Origin: Rhea pennata
Taxonomy: Eukaryota > Chordata > Aves > Rheiformes > Rheidae
Assembly (NCBI RefSeq): GCF_028389875.1
Contig: NC_084702.1
Location: forward strand, 42,035,053-42,099,052
Direction: 5' to 3'
DNA: 64,000 nucleotides
A program made the position numbers and the translations under genes. The notes beneath the pieces are model-generated. The model was not told the origin of the DNA and ran no database searches. It saw only the letters and a program-made list of their open reading frames with translations. Positions 1-12,600 of the stretch are shown here, piece by piece (position 1 is the stretch's first letter; every line of letters starts with the position of its first letter).

Positions 1-286
1 AGGGAGATATCTGCCTTCCATCAAACGTGCCAGTGACAGAGGAAGCAGCACTCCATTCCTTTACCTTTGCTGGGACTATTTGTGCGCACAAATACACACA
101 TGCACTCCTGTTTTGACGGGCTGAGATCTAAGAGAAGACCAAAGAAACCGGGGGAGGGAGCAGAGAGGAGGTCTGAAATTCCCATTTTCATTCAAGTGAG
201 TTGTTGCATCTGAGTTTATTCTGACTCAGTGTTGTGGTATCAATCACTTCTTTGCGTGGGAAGGTTGAAGTAGAAAACATGTGCAT

Positions 287-328
287 GCACACGCGCACAT
301 ACACACACACACACATACACACACACAC
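287..328. repeat. (AC)n microsatellite
   Basis: An AC-dinucleotide run with a few substitutions (CGCG and AT interruptions). It produces cysteine/valine-rich chance frames on the other strand. Confidence 0.9.
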
Positions 329-2649
329 TGCTCTATTCGATTCTAATTCACTTAACCCAATTGTAGAGTAAAAGATACTTTGCACATAGCAAAATGTCAT
401 GAGGAGCAAACCAAAAAGTAGTGCTCTTTATCTACCAAAGCTGAGGGGAACCTGTTGCGGTCAAGAAGCAGTGGCGTCCTTAGTTGAGGAAGGCAATGCT
501 GGGGCAATCCCCCTCTTTCTGTTCTTCCTTCTTCCCCTTCTTGTAGGCGCTGTGACTATCTTCTATGTCTCCTTGTGCATTTTGATCATACATGGGATTT
601 TTACACATACAATACATGGTCCCTGTTCTTTCTGTTATGCCCTAAAAATAGTTTTACTCAGCTTTCACAGTTGTAGTCCTGCAACAACTAGCAACTTACC
701 ACTTGTGATTTGTGTTTCCACTCTTGGCCTTCAGGCATGACCCTGTGCCTGTAATCTCAAGGTCTCTACTGTCAGGGCTAGAGCCCTTGCTCTTTGCAGT
801 TTGGATAGATTTTGGGGATTTTAAAGACCATTCCAGAATACATGTTTCCCAAACATATATATGCATGTGTGGCATGCGTGGATCCTGGATGTAGTCCTGC
901 TGCTCCCTGTCTACAGTAGGGTTTCTCCTCTGTCAGGAAGCATGCATCCGTCACATCAGTATTCTTTGGCCAGACCTCGATGAGAAGTGGGACACAACCT
1001 TCTTATGCAATAATAAATACTGTAAAACCCAGAACAAACTCTGCCTGACCTTCAACCACTTTCCAAGAAATAGCTTAAGTATTTTCCAAAAAGGCAATAG
1101 TTATGTAGGAAGTTGTCCAGCTTGGCAAGTGTGTGAGAAAAAGATGCCAAAAGTCCAATCTCATCTGCCAACATCAAGAGTATAATATCCCTCTGCAAGT
1201 TTCCATTCGGTAAATCAGAGATAAGAATTAGCCACTCTTCTTACATCGTGAGAACAGTGCATCTGCATAAGTACACAGCAGTCTTTCTAGTTAACCAGAT
1301 TTCTTTAGATTGCTATATTAAACTACATGAGCATTTTACTTAAAAACAGACTTTTTAATCAGACTTGTGGTTCTATTTCAAGTGGTGAAAGTTCCTCTAC
1401 TGGCTCCCATTAATGTAACCTGAAATGAAAACTAAAGCAAAGTTGCAGGTTTTGAATAACGGGGCTGTGAGAATCACTTCAGCCATCACCAGACATCCAG
1501 GAACTTAGCCTGCAGGTTCACAGGAGCTCAAGACTGAGGCATGGCCATTCTATGTAGCCCCAGTGAAGAAGAGAGAGGCTTTATTTTTCAGATCTTCCTT
1601 AGTAATGCTAGGAAAACAAAAGCAGAGGACTGCAAAAATATTTATTTTGGGGGGCTAAAACCCACTTGCTCTCTTGGTTCTCCAAAGCAGGTATGCATGA
1701 CTAATTCCAAGTTTTATTTGTTCTAAGGCCTTTCTACTTAAAGAGCCATGCAATCTGATTTAAAGAAGGTTGCATTCCAACCACTCTGCAAGCAGAGAGC
1801 CCCAGTGCTTCAGGTTTTCCTGGGTGATAATATTTTCCAAATGCCAAAACACCACAAGCTATTATGTAATCATATACTTCATCTAAAAATAGGAGAGTAA
1901 GTTTTATTTCTCTCCCCACCTCAAAAAAGAGGTGATCACAAGATGTTTTAGACTACAAGCAGTCTAAAGCACATGAAACTTATTCGTTCAAACTGCTCAT
2001 TTGGAAATCAGGCCTGTTTCCACATCAAGGTATTAAGCAGCCTCTCCGAAACTCCCCTGAAAATGTCTGACAACTACTGGCTGTTTCATATTCAGTCGTA
2101 TTAACTTGATACACATCTGGCAGATTTGAATTGGACAAAATATCAACTCAAAGAGAAGAAGGGCTCATTTCTGTCATTCTCCAAATGTCCTGGCTGCAGC
2201 CCAGCAAGGGACTTAACTCACGTGCTCTATTTAAAATAACTCGTTCCAGTGCAGGCTGTCCACATGCAGAAAGGCAGATACAGCTGTGCTGTGTTTGCAG
2301 GAGAAAGGCTCTATACACAGAAAAAGTTGCTTGAGACAGTGTTTCCTGTAAACAGACTATAGGCCAAAGAGAAAATACTTTAAACAGGAAAAAAGTAATC
2401 CTGCTATTTGAAAATTTGCTACCTGTATTAGTAACTAGCCATCAGAAAAGTGATTTAGGTCTAGCACATTTTGAATTTCCTTGCACGTATATTGTTTCTT
2501 GCTTGGAAATTGTGTCTAGGAACAAAAAGAGGGTTTTGACCTTCTGGCTGGGAACTTAGTCTGGTTGGAGCACAAGCTGCAGATGTCCAGGAATCCTGGA
2601 CAAATATCTTGCATGCACAAGCAGATCAAAACTGCACATGGAAACTGCT

Positions 2650-2780
2650 GCGCTTGTAGTGCGCGGACACTGCCCCGGGTGCCGCGTGGACACGCTGGGT
2701 GGCAGCAAGCCTGCCGCACCGGGACACGCGAGCTCTCTGAACAGCAAACGCACCCAGGCTTCTGCCGGAAATCGGGGAGC
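2650..2780. other. Small CpG-rich patch
   Basis: About fourteen CpG dinucleotides fall in roughly 130 bases inside otherwise CpG-poor DNA. Open frames cross it on both strands, which is expected in GC-rich sequence. No exon or promoter motif is recognised. It could be a small unmethylated regulatory element or a remnant of a GC-rich repeat. Confidence 0.4.
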
Positions 2781-5700
2781 TAAAGCTGAAGACTCTCAAT
2801 TTTGTCATTTCTGTTCACAGATGCGGACATGAACATTATACAGCTGCGAGCACATGAACTGTAATGATGAGGTAGTAAATGAGGAAAAGCTACTGAAGCT
2901 GCAAAGTAATCATAGAAAAAAAAATTAATGATTTTCTGAAGAATGTTTGTTGCTGTAAGTTGTTTTGTCTGCTTTTGCTCCAACAACAAAACATTAATAA
3001 AATAAAACAAATCTGTAATAAGCAAACAGTAGGGAAAGGCTTAATCAGAAACCTCATCACTAGAAAGAGTCACTGTATTTAACCCATACAGCCGAGAGGC
3101 TATAGAGAGTAACATCTCACTATAGGACACAGGCCACACTCACTCTTCAGGAGGAAAAGCAGCATCTGAAGTTAATGTACAATGAATTTTCCAGTTAGCA
3201 CAGGCAACCTGGTAAACAAGCCACAAAATAAGAACAGACTTGAGTCTCCCCCATCCTGCTGACTCCACTGTGTTGAATGTTTTGCTGGTTCAAAGGGCTA
3301 CTGTAGAAACTTTTCATACTGTCCTGCATGCTCTGGTTTAAGCCAGACAAAAACTAGGAATGTTAAGCTAGAGCAAGTATCACATTCACTGGCCACAGGT
3401 TAAGCTAGCTAACTTGAATCAGTCAGATAGCACTATGAAATTAATATTTTTTTAAATGACTGGAGAAAATGAGATGTTTAAGTAGCATTGTAGGTGAGAA
3501 GGTAGAAAAATCTGCGTATTGGGTTACTTGTCTACTGCTTTTCTTTCAGCATTTCTCTAAACAGACAATTTCTATCAGTTTTGTAATGACTGTATAAAGT
3601 TTACCAAAGCAAACACAGTATAATCACAGCAAGGAACCGCTGCGATCTGACAATATTAAATAAATATCAGGTTGATTTCGTAGCTGAGGGCAATGTTCTT
3701 AGATGTGATATATAGTGTGAAGAAGGCAACTTCTGAGAGACACTATTCAAAAGTCTCAAAATCTGCTCAAAGACTTTTAAAGACAGTACTTAATTGGTAA
3801 AAAAAAATAAAGAAATTCCACTAAAATAAAAAGAAAAATAATTCCATGTTAGTTTTATACAAGTTACACTATCCTTCAAAAGACTTTATTTTCATGATTG
3901 TTAAGCTACTGTAAAAAGCAGAATGCAGGCCTTCTCTCCAGTTATGAAAAAAAAATATATCTGTTTCTCCTGTATTTCTCCTGTAAACACAATATTGCAA
4001 AATGGCAAATGCTATCTCAGTAGTATCTGGCGCAGACTGCACTAGAGGGTGACGAGAATATTTCTGTTTACCAACAAGGTAATGTTTGAATTGATTATCC
4101 AGTAACTATGCTGATAAGCCTGGGTCGGCTGTAGGTTGATTTATATCTTATCTGCTACTGACACTAAGAAATATCTGCAGTTTAACCATGAGGTATTACT
4201 TAAATCCAAGCAAAACATCTGCCATCTTTTGGTGTTCTCTGTAAAACAGTACTTTACTTTAGCTTCTTTAATACTTGTAGTTACCTATGTCTCCCCGTGA
4301 GAGCAATGAGACCTCCAGGTACTCCTAAGCCTTGCAAATAACGCTCTGTAAAGCACCACCAAAACAGGTCCTGCAAAGCCTTGTCCAAACAGAACAATTC
4401 CAGGGGCCTGGGTCATGCTCCCTTCAAGCCAGCGGTGAGAGCATGAAGGGCAAATCCAGAAAGCGAACTTGCCTGGCCGGGTCGTATCAAGAGCTGCCCA
4501 ACCAGAAACACTACAGTTTAGACTGCCTAAACTGGAACGGTAGGGGTCTAAGCCTCAGAAAACAAGTCACTCTCTCTTGAAAACGATTATCGCTCCTGAA
4601 GGCACCTGAAAAATTGATCTGTTTTGGTTCCTTGAATGCCTAAACTCAGGCTCTTCTCGCTGCTTTGGAGTCCTCTCCCGTGGCAGACGTGGAAGGTGCT
4701 CGGGCTCTAGGTCAGTTAAGGGGTACGACATTGCCTGCTGTGTAGTGCACTCACTCCAAATTGTGAGATACGAGTCCTAGGCCCCAAGGTCCCAATTCCC
4801 AGGCAAGTACCCTCTCACGTTTACACTGAGAGATGCAGTGAGTAAGGCTATTCGCTAGTATCTTGCTTAACCTGCCTTCCTTCCTCCTCTGTAGTCTAGA
4901 ATTTCCACAGAGCAAGAAGAAAAAGAGAGCAGCCTACTGGTGGAAGTACTTTAGTGGGACTGAGGAAAGCCTGGATCCTCCCAGCACTATTTATGTGTTT
5001 TGCGTTGGGCAGGAATGAGGCAAAAGCAACCCCAAGAGCAGAGATGCCTAAGGACAGACTAACTTGCCCAAGCGAGCCAGCTCTCAGCAGAGCACAGCTG
5101 TGGCACCGTGTGAATTCTAGCATGCATGTTCTTCAGCACAGCACTAAGTTAGCCCTGTTAAACGGCTTTTTTTGTGGCCTGAGCAAGCAGCTGTGGTTAA
5201 TATGGCATGGCAAGGTGAGAGAGGACAGGAAGGGGCAAGGCTGAATACCTTTTAAATTCAATTTCTTGCTTCCAAAATGGAAGTTTTGCAAGGAGGAGTT
5301 TGGAATAATCAGTGCACATTGGTCGTACTAGAGGAACAATGATTGCATCTTGACTGTCCTGTTGCAGTGTGTTCACCTGGAGAGTGTCCCAGTCAGTATG
5401 TATGCCGCAGAAAGCCACAGCAGGGCCCAGCCTTTGCAGGACTCTCAGGCCACTTTCTAAAGCAAGCTGGATAAGGCCTTTCCTCTCCCCTGCACCCCCA
5501 GGAACACCTCTACCAAGTTACATCTCAGTGTGCCAAATAGTAGGCTACACAACACAGGACAAGACAGAGGGCTGGATCCACTGAGTGCTTGCTGTTCAGA
5601 ACCTCAGAAACAGCTTTTGTCAAACAGCATAAGCAAAACAGCCCTTCTATTTGATGAGGCTCTCAGAGTGCTGATGAGCATGTCCTCAGCCACCTTCTCC

Positions 5701-5921
5701 ATGAATACTGGCTGGGCCTGTAGGAGTGGGTGCCTTATCAGGACTCCTAAGCCTAGCTGCTGAAGAAGGCATGGGAAAGCTGATGCTCAGCTGTCATGCC
5801 TGTGAGCCCTTTCTGCCTTTCTAGAGGATCTTAAGGATCACTGGGTAAGAACCTGTGAGGACTCCCTTCTAAAGGCTGCCTGATGGGTAAGAGGGTGGTG
5901 CATGGTGCAGGTAAGTCAGGA

Positions 5922-5949
5922 GAGTGTGTGTGTGTGTGTGTGTGTGTGT
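5922..5949. repeat. (GT)n microsatellite
   Basis: About fourteen perfect GT units, followed by a G-rich stretch. Confidence 0.9.
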
Positions 5950-7468
5950 AGGGGGGAGGCGTGGAAAGCCTGGGATAGCTGTGCTGTCTGAGAACAACCC
6001 ATATACACCATATGGAAATGGCTGGCCCCATTTGGGTGGCATCTTCGAGGCCTGTAGTGTCCATTTGGATAGGATATCCTCCCTGGACTGGCACTCAGGA
6101 ATAGACAGCAGTGTAGGTGCCAGCTTTTGAGCTGAGCGAAAAAGATCAGCCAGGTTGGACACCGAACAAATGAGTCAAATGAATTTCAACAGAGAGGACT
6201 TGAAAGTGGAATTGCAAGGAATGGCTTTTGAATTACTCCCAAATGTGAAAGAACGAATTCTCCTTTGTGAGGCACTATAATGCTAAAGTTCATAAACTAC
6301 TACATCCAGATAAGGCACATCAGAAGTGCAGAAAAAATACAGGGTTGAATCTGGAAGCCATGTCAGTATGCTGCCATATCTAATCTCATTAGCCTTCTCA
6401 GGAAGGCTCCTTAGCTCAGGATCAAAGCAAGGCTGACAAGGTTATGTCCTTTCCAGGGCAGAATTACTTTGCAGCAGCTAAAGGCTCTTTGCAATGCTTT
6501 CTTCTCTGGCCACTAGGCATGTCCTAGCTCAAAAATGACAGAGGACATAGAAACATCTCTGCCTCCAATAGTCGGCACCAGGAGGTCAGCCAGGTGTCAG
6601 TCATCAAGCTTGTACGAGACAAGAAACAAAGGAGCTTCCACTGAAGATACAGAAATAATCAACTTAAAACTGAGAGAAGCAATTACACTCTGAACCAATC
6701 ATAAGCAGTCTGAGTACCCTCTACTCCAAGCTATCAGAGGAAAAAAGACCTTAGTTGGACAAACATAAACAACTATTTAAAAAATCAGATATATTTTTCA
6801 TAAATAAGCTCTTTTTTGCTGTTACACTAACCAGAGAAAGAATTAATGTGGAATAGATTCATAGTTCTTGTCAAAATTAATCAGTATGAGGCTTATGTTG
6901 GGAGCAAACTTTTCCTATTGGCATATTAACTATATAATTGGATTTGTGAAGGTCCTACATGTGTTTTTGAAGCTCCTAATCTGATCAAAGTCAAAGCTAT
7001 CACTTGGCTTTGCAAGGTCTGTGCTTCTTCATACCTACCCAAGCTTTCTGCTAATTAGGGGGGGAAGATTATTTACCGAAAATCAAGGGTGGAGGCAAGA
7101 GAAAAAAATGGCAACGAATTGTACAAGCTAAGTATACTGAATTGTTTCTGTCTTCAGGACAGAAAGGAAGAACAGATGATGCTTTACATTACTATGAAGA
7201 AAGAGCAGACTATAGACTATCTGACTAGATACAAGGAAATCCTTTTTCACCATGAGTGCAAGTTTTTATGCACTAGAACGTGTTTCCAAACAGACACTAT
7301 CCTTTCAACTTAAATGACTGCTTCTGTGATTCTGCAAAGGGCAACAGGTAATCCTTAGCCCCAGCAAGTACCATAGAGAGAAGCCTGACATGTATATCAT
7401 GTGTTCAGGGCTTATAACCTGCTGACTTTCTGGCCAACATTTGCATTGTTTTTGCATGTTGTTCTTTG

Positions 7469-7485
7469 CCCCCCCCCCTTTTTTT
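7469..7485. repeat. C10-T7 homopolymer junction
   Basis: Ten C bases are followed directly by seven T bases. Tracts like this are prone to length errors in sequencing. Confidence 0.8.
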
Positions 7486-8529
7486 GCCATTTCCACTTCT
7501 CATTTACCCTGTTAAATAAATCTTGATTCAGAATCACCATCAGACAGATGCAAATCATTGGATGCCACTCCAAGAAGAAATCAAAGCTAAGCACTGTCCC
7601 TAGGAGGTAGCTCAAATATCTGTTAGATTTGTGAAACCATTTGAACCATGTTATCAGCACACCACCTACAGACCTGCTGGACCGGTGACGATGTTTATGG
7701 TATCTTTGTGGTGATATTGTTACCTGGGACCTTGATTTTTAGTGATGTACCTCCACTCTTGCTGGTATTAGTAGAAGTAACTATGTGTGGCACACCTTTC
7801 TAATATCTAAATGGGTTTTGATAAAGCAACACCAGATAGAAAAATATCTGTTGCAGAAAATGTCAAGAAAGGAAATTAAGTTACAGTGAGCCAGGACAAA
7901 GCATCTCTGTCTACAACATCCCAGAGTAGCTCTTTCATTCATTATCTATATAACAGTCTCAATTTAGAGGACCTGAAATGGCAGAGGTGAAAGTATGGGG
8001 CTCATACTGAGGTACTTACCTGCTTCAGTGGCATTACTGGATATGATTCCTGAGAGTAAGATGGTCTTACCTGTTCTTGGGATGTTTCCCAAGAAGCAAG
8101 CATGCCCCATACTGGAACTTCTAAACATGAACTTCTCCTCTAAACATCTGTTCTCAAAAATCAAAGGTGATGTTTTGTATGCACTAGTTCTGATGGTAGT
8201 TAATTTGAGTTCTCCATTGTCTTATGCCTCAAATTTCACTTAAATTCATCTTACTGCATTACAAACAAACCTTCAGTAAAGACTAGGTTGAAATGGATAA
8301 AGGTAATTCACATACAACATCCTGAGTTGATGCTCAAGGGTAGGTTTCCCTGTACACTGTCCCTCTTTGCTACGGGGCACAATGAAATGATTTAAAACAA
8401 ATAGTTGACATGTCTAGCAGTCTGGCTTAAGCAGAGGTAAAAAGATGCAGTATCTCCTTGCTGGGAGGATTTGCCGTATTCCACCTAGAGTTCTACTGTA
8501 ATCATAGTTTAGATGAGAAGGAGTCATAT

Positions 8530-9670
8530 CAGGAGTGGATGTTGTCTACCTTGACTTCAGCAAGGCTTTCGACACTGTCTCCCATAACATCCTCATAGGC
8601 AAGCTCAGAAAGTGTGGGCTAGATGAGCGGACAGTGAGCTGGACTGAGAACTGGCTGAAAGGCAGAGCTCAGAGGGTTGTCATCAGTGGCACAGTCTAGT
8701 TGGAGGCCTGTGGCTAGTGGCGTCCTGCAGGGGTCAATACTGAGTCCAGTATTGTTCAACTTGTTCATCAATGACCTGGATGAAGGGACAGAGAGCACCC
8801 ACAGCAAGTTTACTGATAATACCAAACTAGGAGGAGTGGCTGATACACTCAGTGGTTGTGCCGCCATTCAGAGGGACTTGGACAGGCTGGAGAGATGGAC
8901 AGAGAGGAACCTCATGAAGTTCAACAAGGGCAAGTGCAGAGTCCTGCACCTAGGGAGGAATAACCCATGCACCAGGACATATTGGGAGCTGACCTGCTGG
9001 AAAGCTGCTCTGTGGAGAAGGACCTGGTGGACTGCAGGCTGACCATGAACCAGCAAAATGCCCTTATAGCCAGGAAGGCCGATGGTATCCTGGGGTGCAT
9101 CAGGGAGAACATTGCCGGCAGGTTGAAGGAGGTGATCCCTCGCCTCTACTCAGCCCTGGTGAGGCCACCATCTGGAGTACTGCATCCAGTTCTGGGCTCC
9201 CCAGTACAAGAGAGACATAGAGCTACTGAAGTGAGTCCAGTGTAGGGCTGCTAAAGTGATTAAGGGATGGAAGCCTCTTTCCTATAAGGAAAGGCTAAGA
9301 CAGCTTGGAGAAGGGAAGATTGAGGGGGGGATCTTATCAATGTGTGTTAAGTATCTGAAAGGAAGGTGTCAAGATGATGGGGCTAGACTCTTTTCAATGC
9401 TACCTGGCAGTAGGACAAGAGGCAACACAAATTGAAATCACAGAAAGCTCTGTCTGAACATAAGGAAAAACTTCTTTACTGTGAGGGTGACTGAGCACTG
9501 GAACAGGTTGCCCAGAGAGGTTGTGGAGTGCCCTCCCCTGGAGATATCCAAAAATTGTCTGGACATGGTCCAGTGCAACATGTTCTAGGTGACCCTACTT
9601 GACCAGAGGGGTTGGACTAGATGATCTCCAGAGGTCCCTTCTGACCTCAGCCATTCTGTGACTCTGTGAT
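8530..9670 (+). mobile_element. CR1 LINE, 5'-truncated 3' end, inactive
   Basis: Sense-strand copy of a chicken-repeat-1 non-LTR retrotransposon. It starts inside the reverse transcriptase domain: translation from about 8533 gives a VVYLDFSKAFDTVSH-like stretch, the conserved RT motif A region. A second frame from 8677 carries [14 protein letters not shown] and [12 protein letters not shown], typical of the next RT blocks. The catalytic FADD-type box reads FTDN. A third frame from about 8967 covers the thumb and C-terminal region, so at least two frameshifts and an in-frame stop break the ORF. The 3' untranslated part contains the standard CR1 wording around 'ggttggactagatgatctccagaggtccc' in shorter pieces, and the element ends in ATTCTGTGACTCTGTGA, the diagnostic CR1 terminal repeat. 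There is no poly(A) tail and no evident target duplication, as expected for CR1. The left boundary is approximate. Confidence 0.95.
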
Positions 9671-12600
9671 AACTCTGTTCAAGGCCCATAAAAAGCCAAA
9701 GCGGGGAAGGGCATTAATGTCCAGAGTTCATTTCAGAAGTAAAATCCTTCTCTAATGAAGACTGAGGAACCATGGTCTCAGTTATCTCATAACATGCTCC
9801 AATCAACAAATTATATTGTTTCCTTGGTAAGAACACTCTCTATCCTTTCCTAGCTGATACAGGCAGAACTGGGCTTCCAGACTCAACTCCCTGCAAAGTG
9901 AACATGGCTTCCTTTAGCCCAGCAAAATAAAGAGAAATCTTTGGAGCAGAGAGAATAAAGATTTGTTCTTTCCTATTTTCACATTCTGCAAAGTGTCCTA
10001 ATCAAAAGGACAGATCAAACTTCCTTCAGTCTCATTATTTTTCTGGCTCTACGGGTTTTGCATTTTTTGGCTTCAGAGGAGCTGAACAGCAGTAGCAGAA
10101 AATGCTCTTGCCAAAAGTTCCCATGACTTGGTAGTTTGGTCATTCCTTTGGGGACAGGCTCTCAATCCCACTCATGCAGAACACGATGCAAAAAGAAGTA
10201 CTACCATCCCAGCCCCAGCTAGACTTATCCTGAGCAGATGGAGGAATTTCCTTCTGGCTCTTTACACCCTCAGTGCAAGAGACACATTTAAGTGAATGGC
10301 ATTGCTTTGTGTTAAGGCCCTAATTCCCTAAACAAATTAATGTGGAAAGGAAGTCCTACATTAGGTGGATTAGATCACTCATTGGCACTGTCTATATGGC
10401 AAAACTCCAGTGCACCTGGCATTCCTTGCCCCCAAATTGTCTAGGACTGAATTCCCTTTGAGATCTGGACTCCAGCAGGGAAACCCTGCACACCTGGCTG
10501 CCTACCCAAGAGCTCTTCTTCTATTGCTGCTTTTGCAGCAATGACCTGTTTTTATTCCTAATGGGAATTTTAATCTCTGTCTCCTCTACTACTGCCTAGT
10601 CCCTAGTCTTTCTCATTCCAGGGCATAGAGCAGCATCTACTGGCATTTCTATATCTGTAAGTCATGAATGCTTTTAGTCTTTTGATGTCCCCTGCATCCC
10701 AGTCCAACACAGAAAACTCCTTCTACTATTATTTCCCCCCCTCAAGCCAGTTAATTAGTAAATGATTTAATAACTCTTTTGAACTCCATTTAAGAGGTCC
10801 ACCCCTCACAACCTTTATAGTTTGCATAATGATCTGCATGAAATATTGCAAAAGTAATAAGGTTAGAGGAATAGCCATCTAAAAGACATACTGTTAAAGA
10901 GCAAGAAGCAAAACACCCAGAAATCCAGTCACCATTTTCAATTCTGTAGTTTTAACATTACCACATTAGCCATTCTGGGAGTCAGCTAAGCAGTGCAGTT
11001 CTTGGAAGTGACACATCATGCATCGCATATACTTGCAGTCTAACCAGAAGTTGGATAGCACCAAGAGCAGGAAAAATTTTGCTAACTTTCATCTGCTTAA
11101 TGTGGTATCAGTAGCAGTGTCAGTAGCAAGGGTTTCAGCATGGGCTAGCTACTCACGCTTTTATGCAAGCCCCAGGCACACAAGTCTTTGCCTGCTAATT
11201 CCTCTCTCTTTTGGTATCAACACATCCAGATCACTGCCATCTTGGGTATGGCTATGCATGCTGCAGTCACACCTGACTGCTGTGCAGACGTGCTTTGGGT
11301 ATAGAAAAGCCTTTGAATCTGAGGCTTGAGTGCTGTTGTCACATCATGTTAGCTCCATTTGCTGCTTTCCAGTAAGTTGCTTTTATATCCTCCTGCCAAC
11401 TGTAAATGAATTCTTCTATAGTGGTAGGAAAGCACAGTCTAATGTAGCTAAATTAGACTAGAAAAAATGTTGTAATTATACATTTGAAAATAGTAGTTAA
11501 CTTGGTTGTAGAAGAGTAAGCTTCATCAGCTAAAGGGTATAGGAGATGCTTCACATCAACATCTTTCTCCCTTAGCTGCCCTGTGGACCTTCCCATCAGA
11601 AGTGAAAATTAGATTGTGACTAGTAACTATCACAAAGGTATCTATTTCACAACACTTTTTTTTTTTTTCAGATTAGACATATAACGCATATGTGGGATTT
11701 GCTACTCTTTGGAGCAGTTATGGGAATCCAAGGAAGTTCAAAGATCTTTAGTAAGGGCTACACAATTCACTGCTGCAGAGTTCAAGCCTACATATGTTCA
11801 AGTCAAATTGCTTTATTAAAAATTTAAACAAACTCTCATTTGCCCTATCTTTAAACAAGAGGATGGAGGTGAAACTTAAGCATTCAGGTAAAAAGGAGAG
11901 CCATATTTAAATATCCAAAAGAAACAAAAATAGTATCCTGTTTCAAAGATGCATTTTAAGGATATGAAAACACACGCGCGCACACACATCCCTCACCAAA
12001 CTTACAGAATACGAATACACATTATCCTTCTTAAAAAACTGCCTAAAAATGGAACCAGATTTTTTTTAGGCTGTCTTCCTCACGCAGTGTTTAAAGAGTG
12101 CACTTAGAATCTCATTTAATCCAACAGATCAACCTTCACTGATATTATTACATACATGGAAATCAAAGCAGTCGTGTTATTTCCAGCCGAACCACTTATG
12201 CAAACTCAGTATATAAAGGGACTCAAAGCATCAACATTAGAAACTGAAGAGATGATAAAGCCAATGAGTATTACTGCTTTCTACAGCAATGACAGCAGCT
12301 TTATGAACTAACTAAAATGTACTGGGTACTTTCTAGACAGACGATAAGGATCTCTTTAGATTCAAGGAGTTCAATCTATGACAAAGCAAATGCTTAGCTT
12401 AGGAGGAAATACGGTTCAGTATATACTAACTTAACAACTACTACTGTTTCTGAGATTTACTATAAAATAGAAAAAAATCTTTCAAAACAATTTAAATACA
12501 AATAACTGCAAGGTAAAGACGTAAGAGTAAGATTTCTAATGGCCGTTAATATATTTCTGTGAAAGCAGATTACATAAAAGATTGCCCAAACTTAGTATGT

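Larger units (their letters stand above)
1..8529. other. Intergenic DNA upstream of STARD4, no gene recognised
   Basis: AT-rich sequence with only short open frames (up to about 113 codons), none of which resembles a known family or has convincing splice partners. It holds two dinucleotide repeats (287-328 and 5922-5949), a C10/T7 tract (7469-7485) and a CpG-rich patch near 2650-2780, listed separately. I looked for the small neural gene NREP, which lies upstream of STARD4 in mammals, and did not see it. Confidence 0.6.

Noticed and set aside
8868-9112. Two - strand frames over the CR1 element
   Set aside because: Antisense of the LINE; the coding sense is the + strand.
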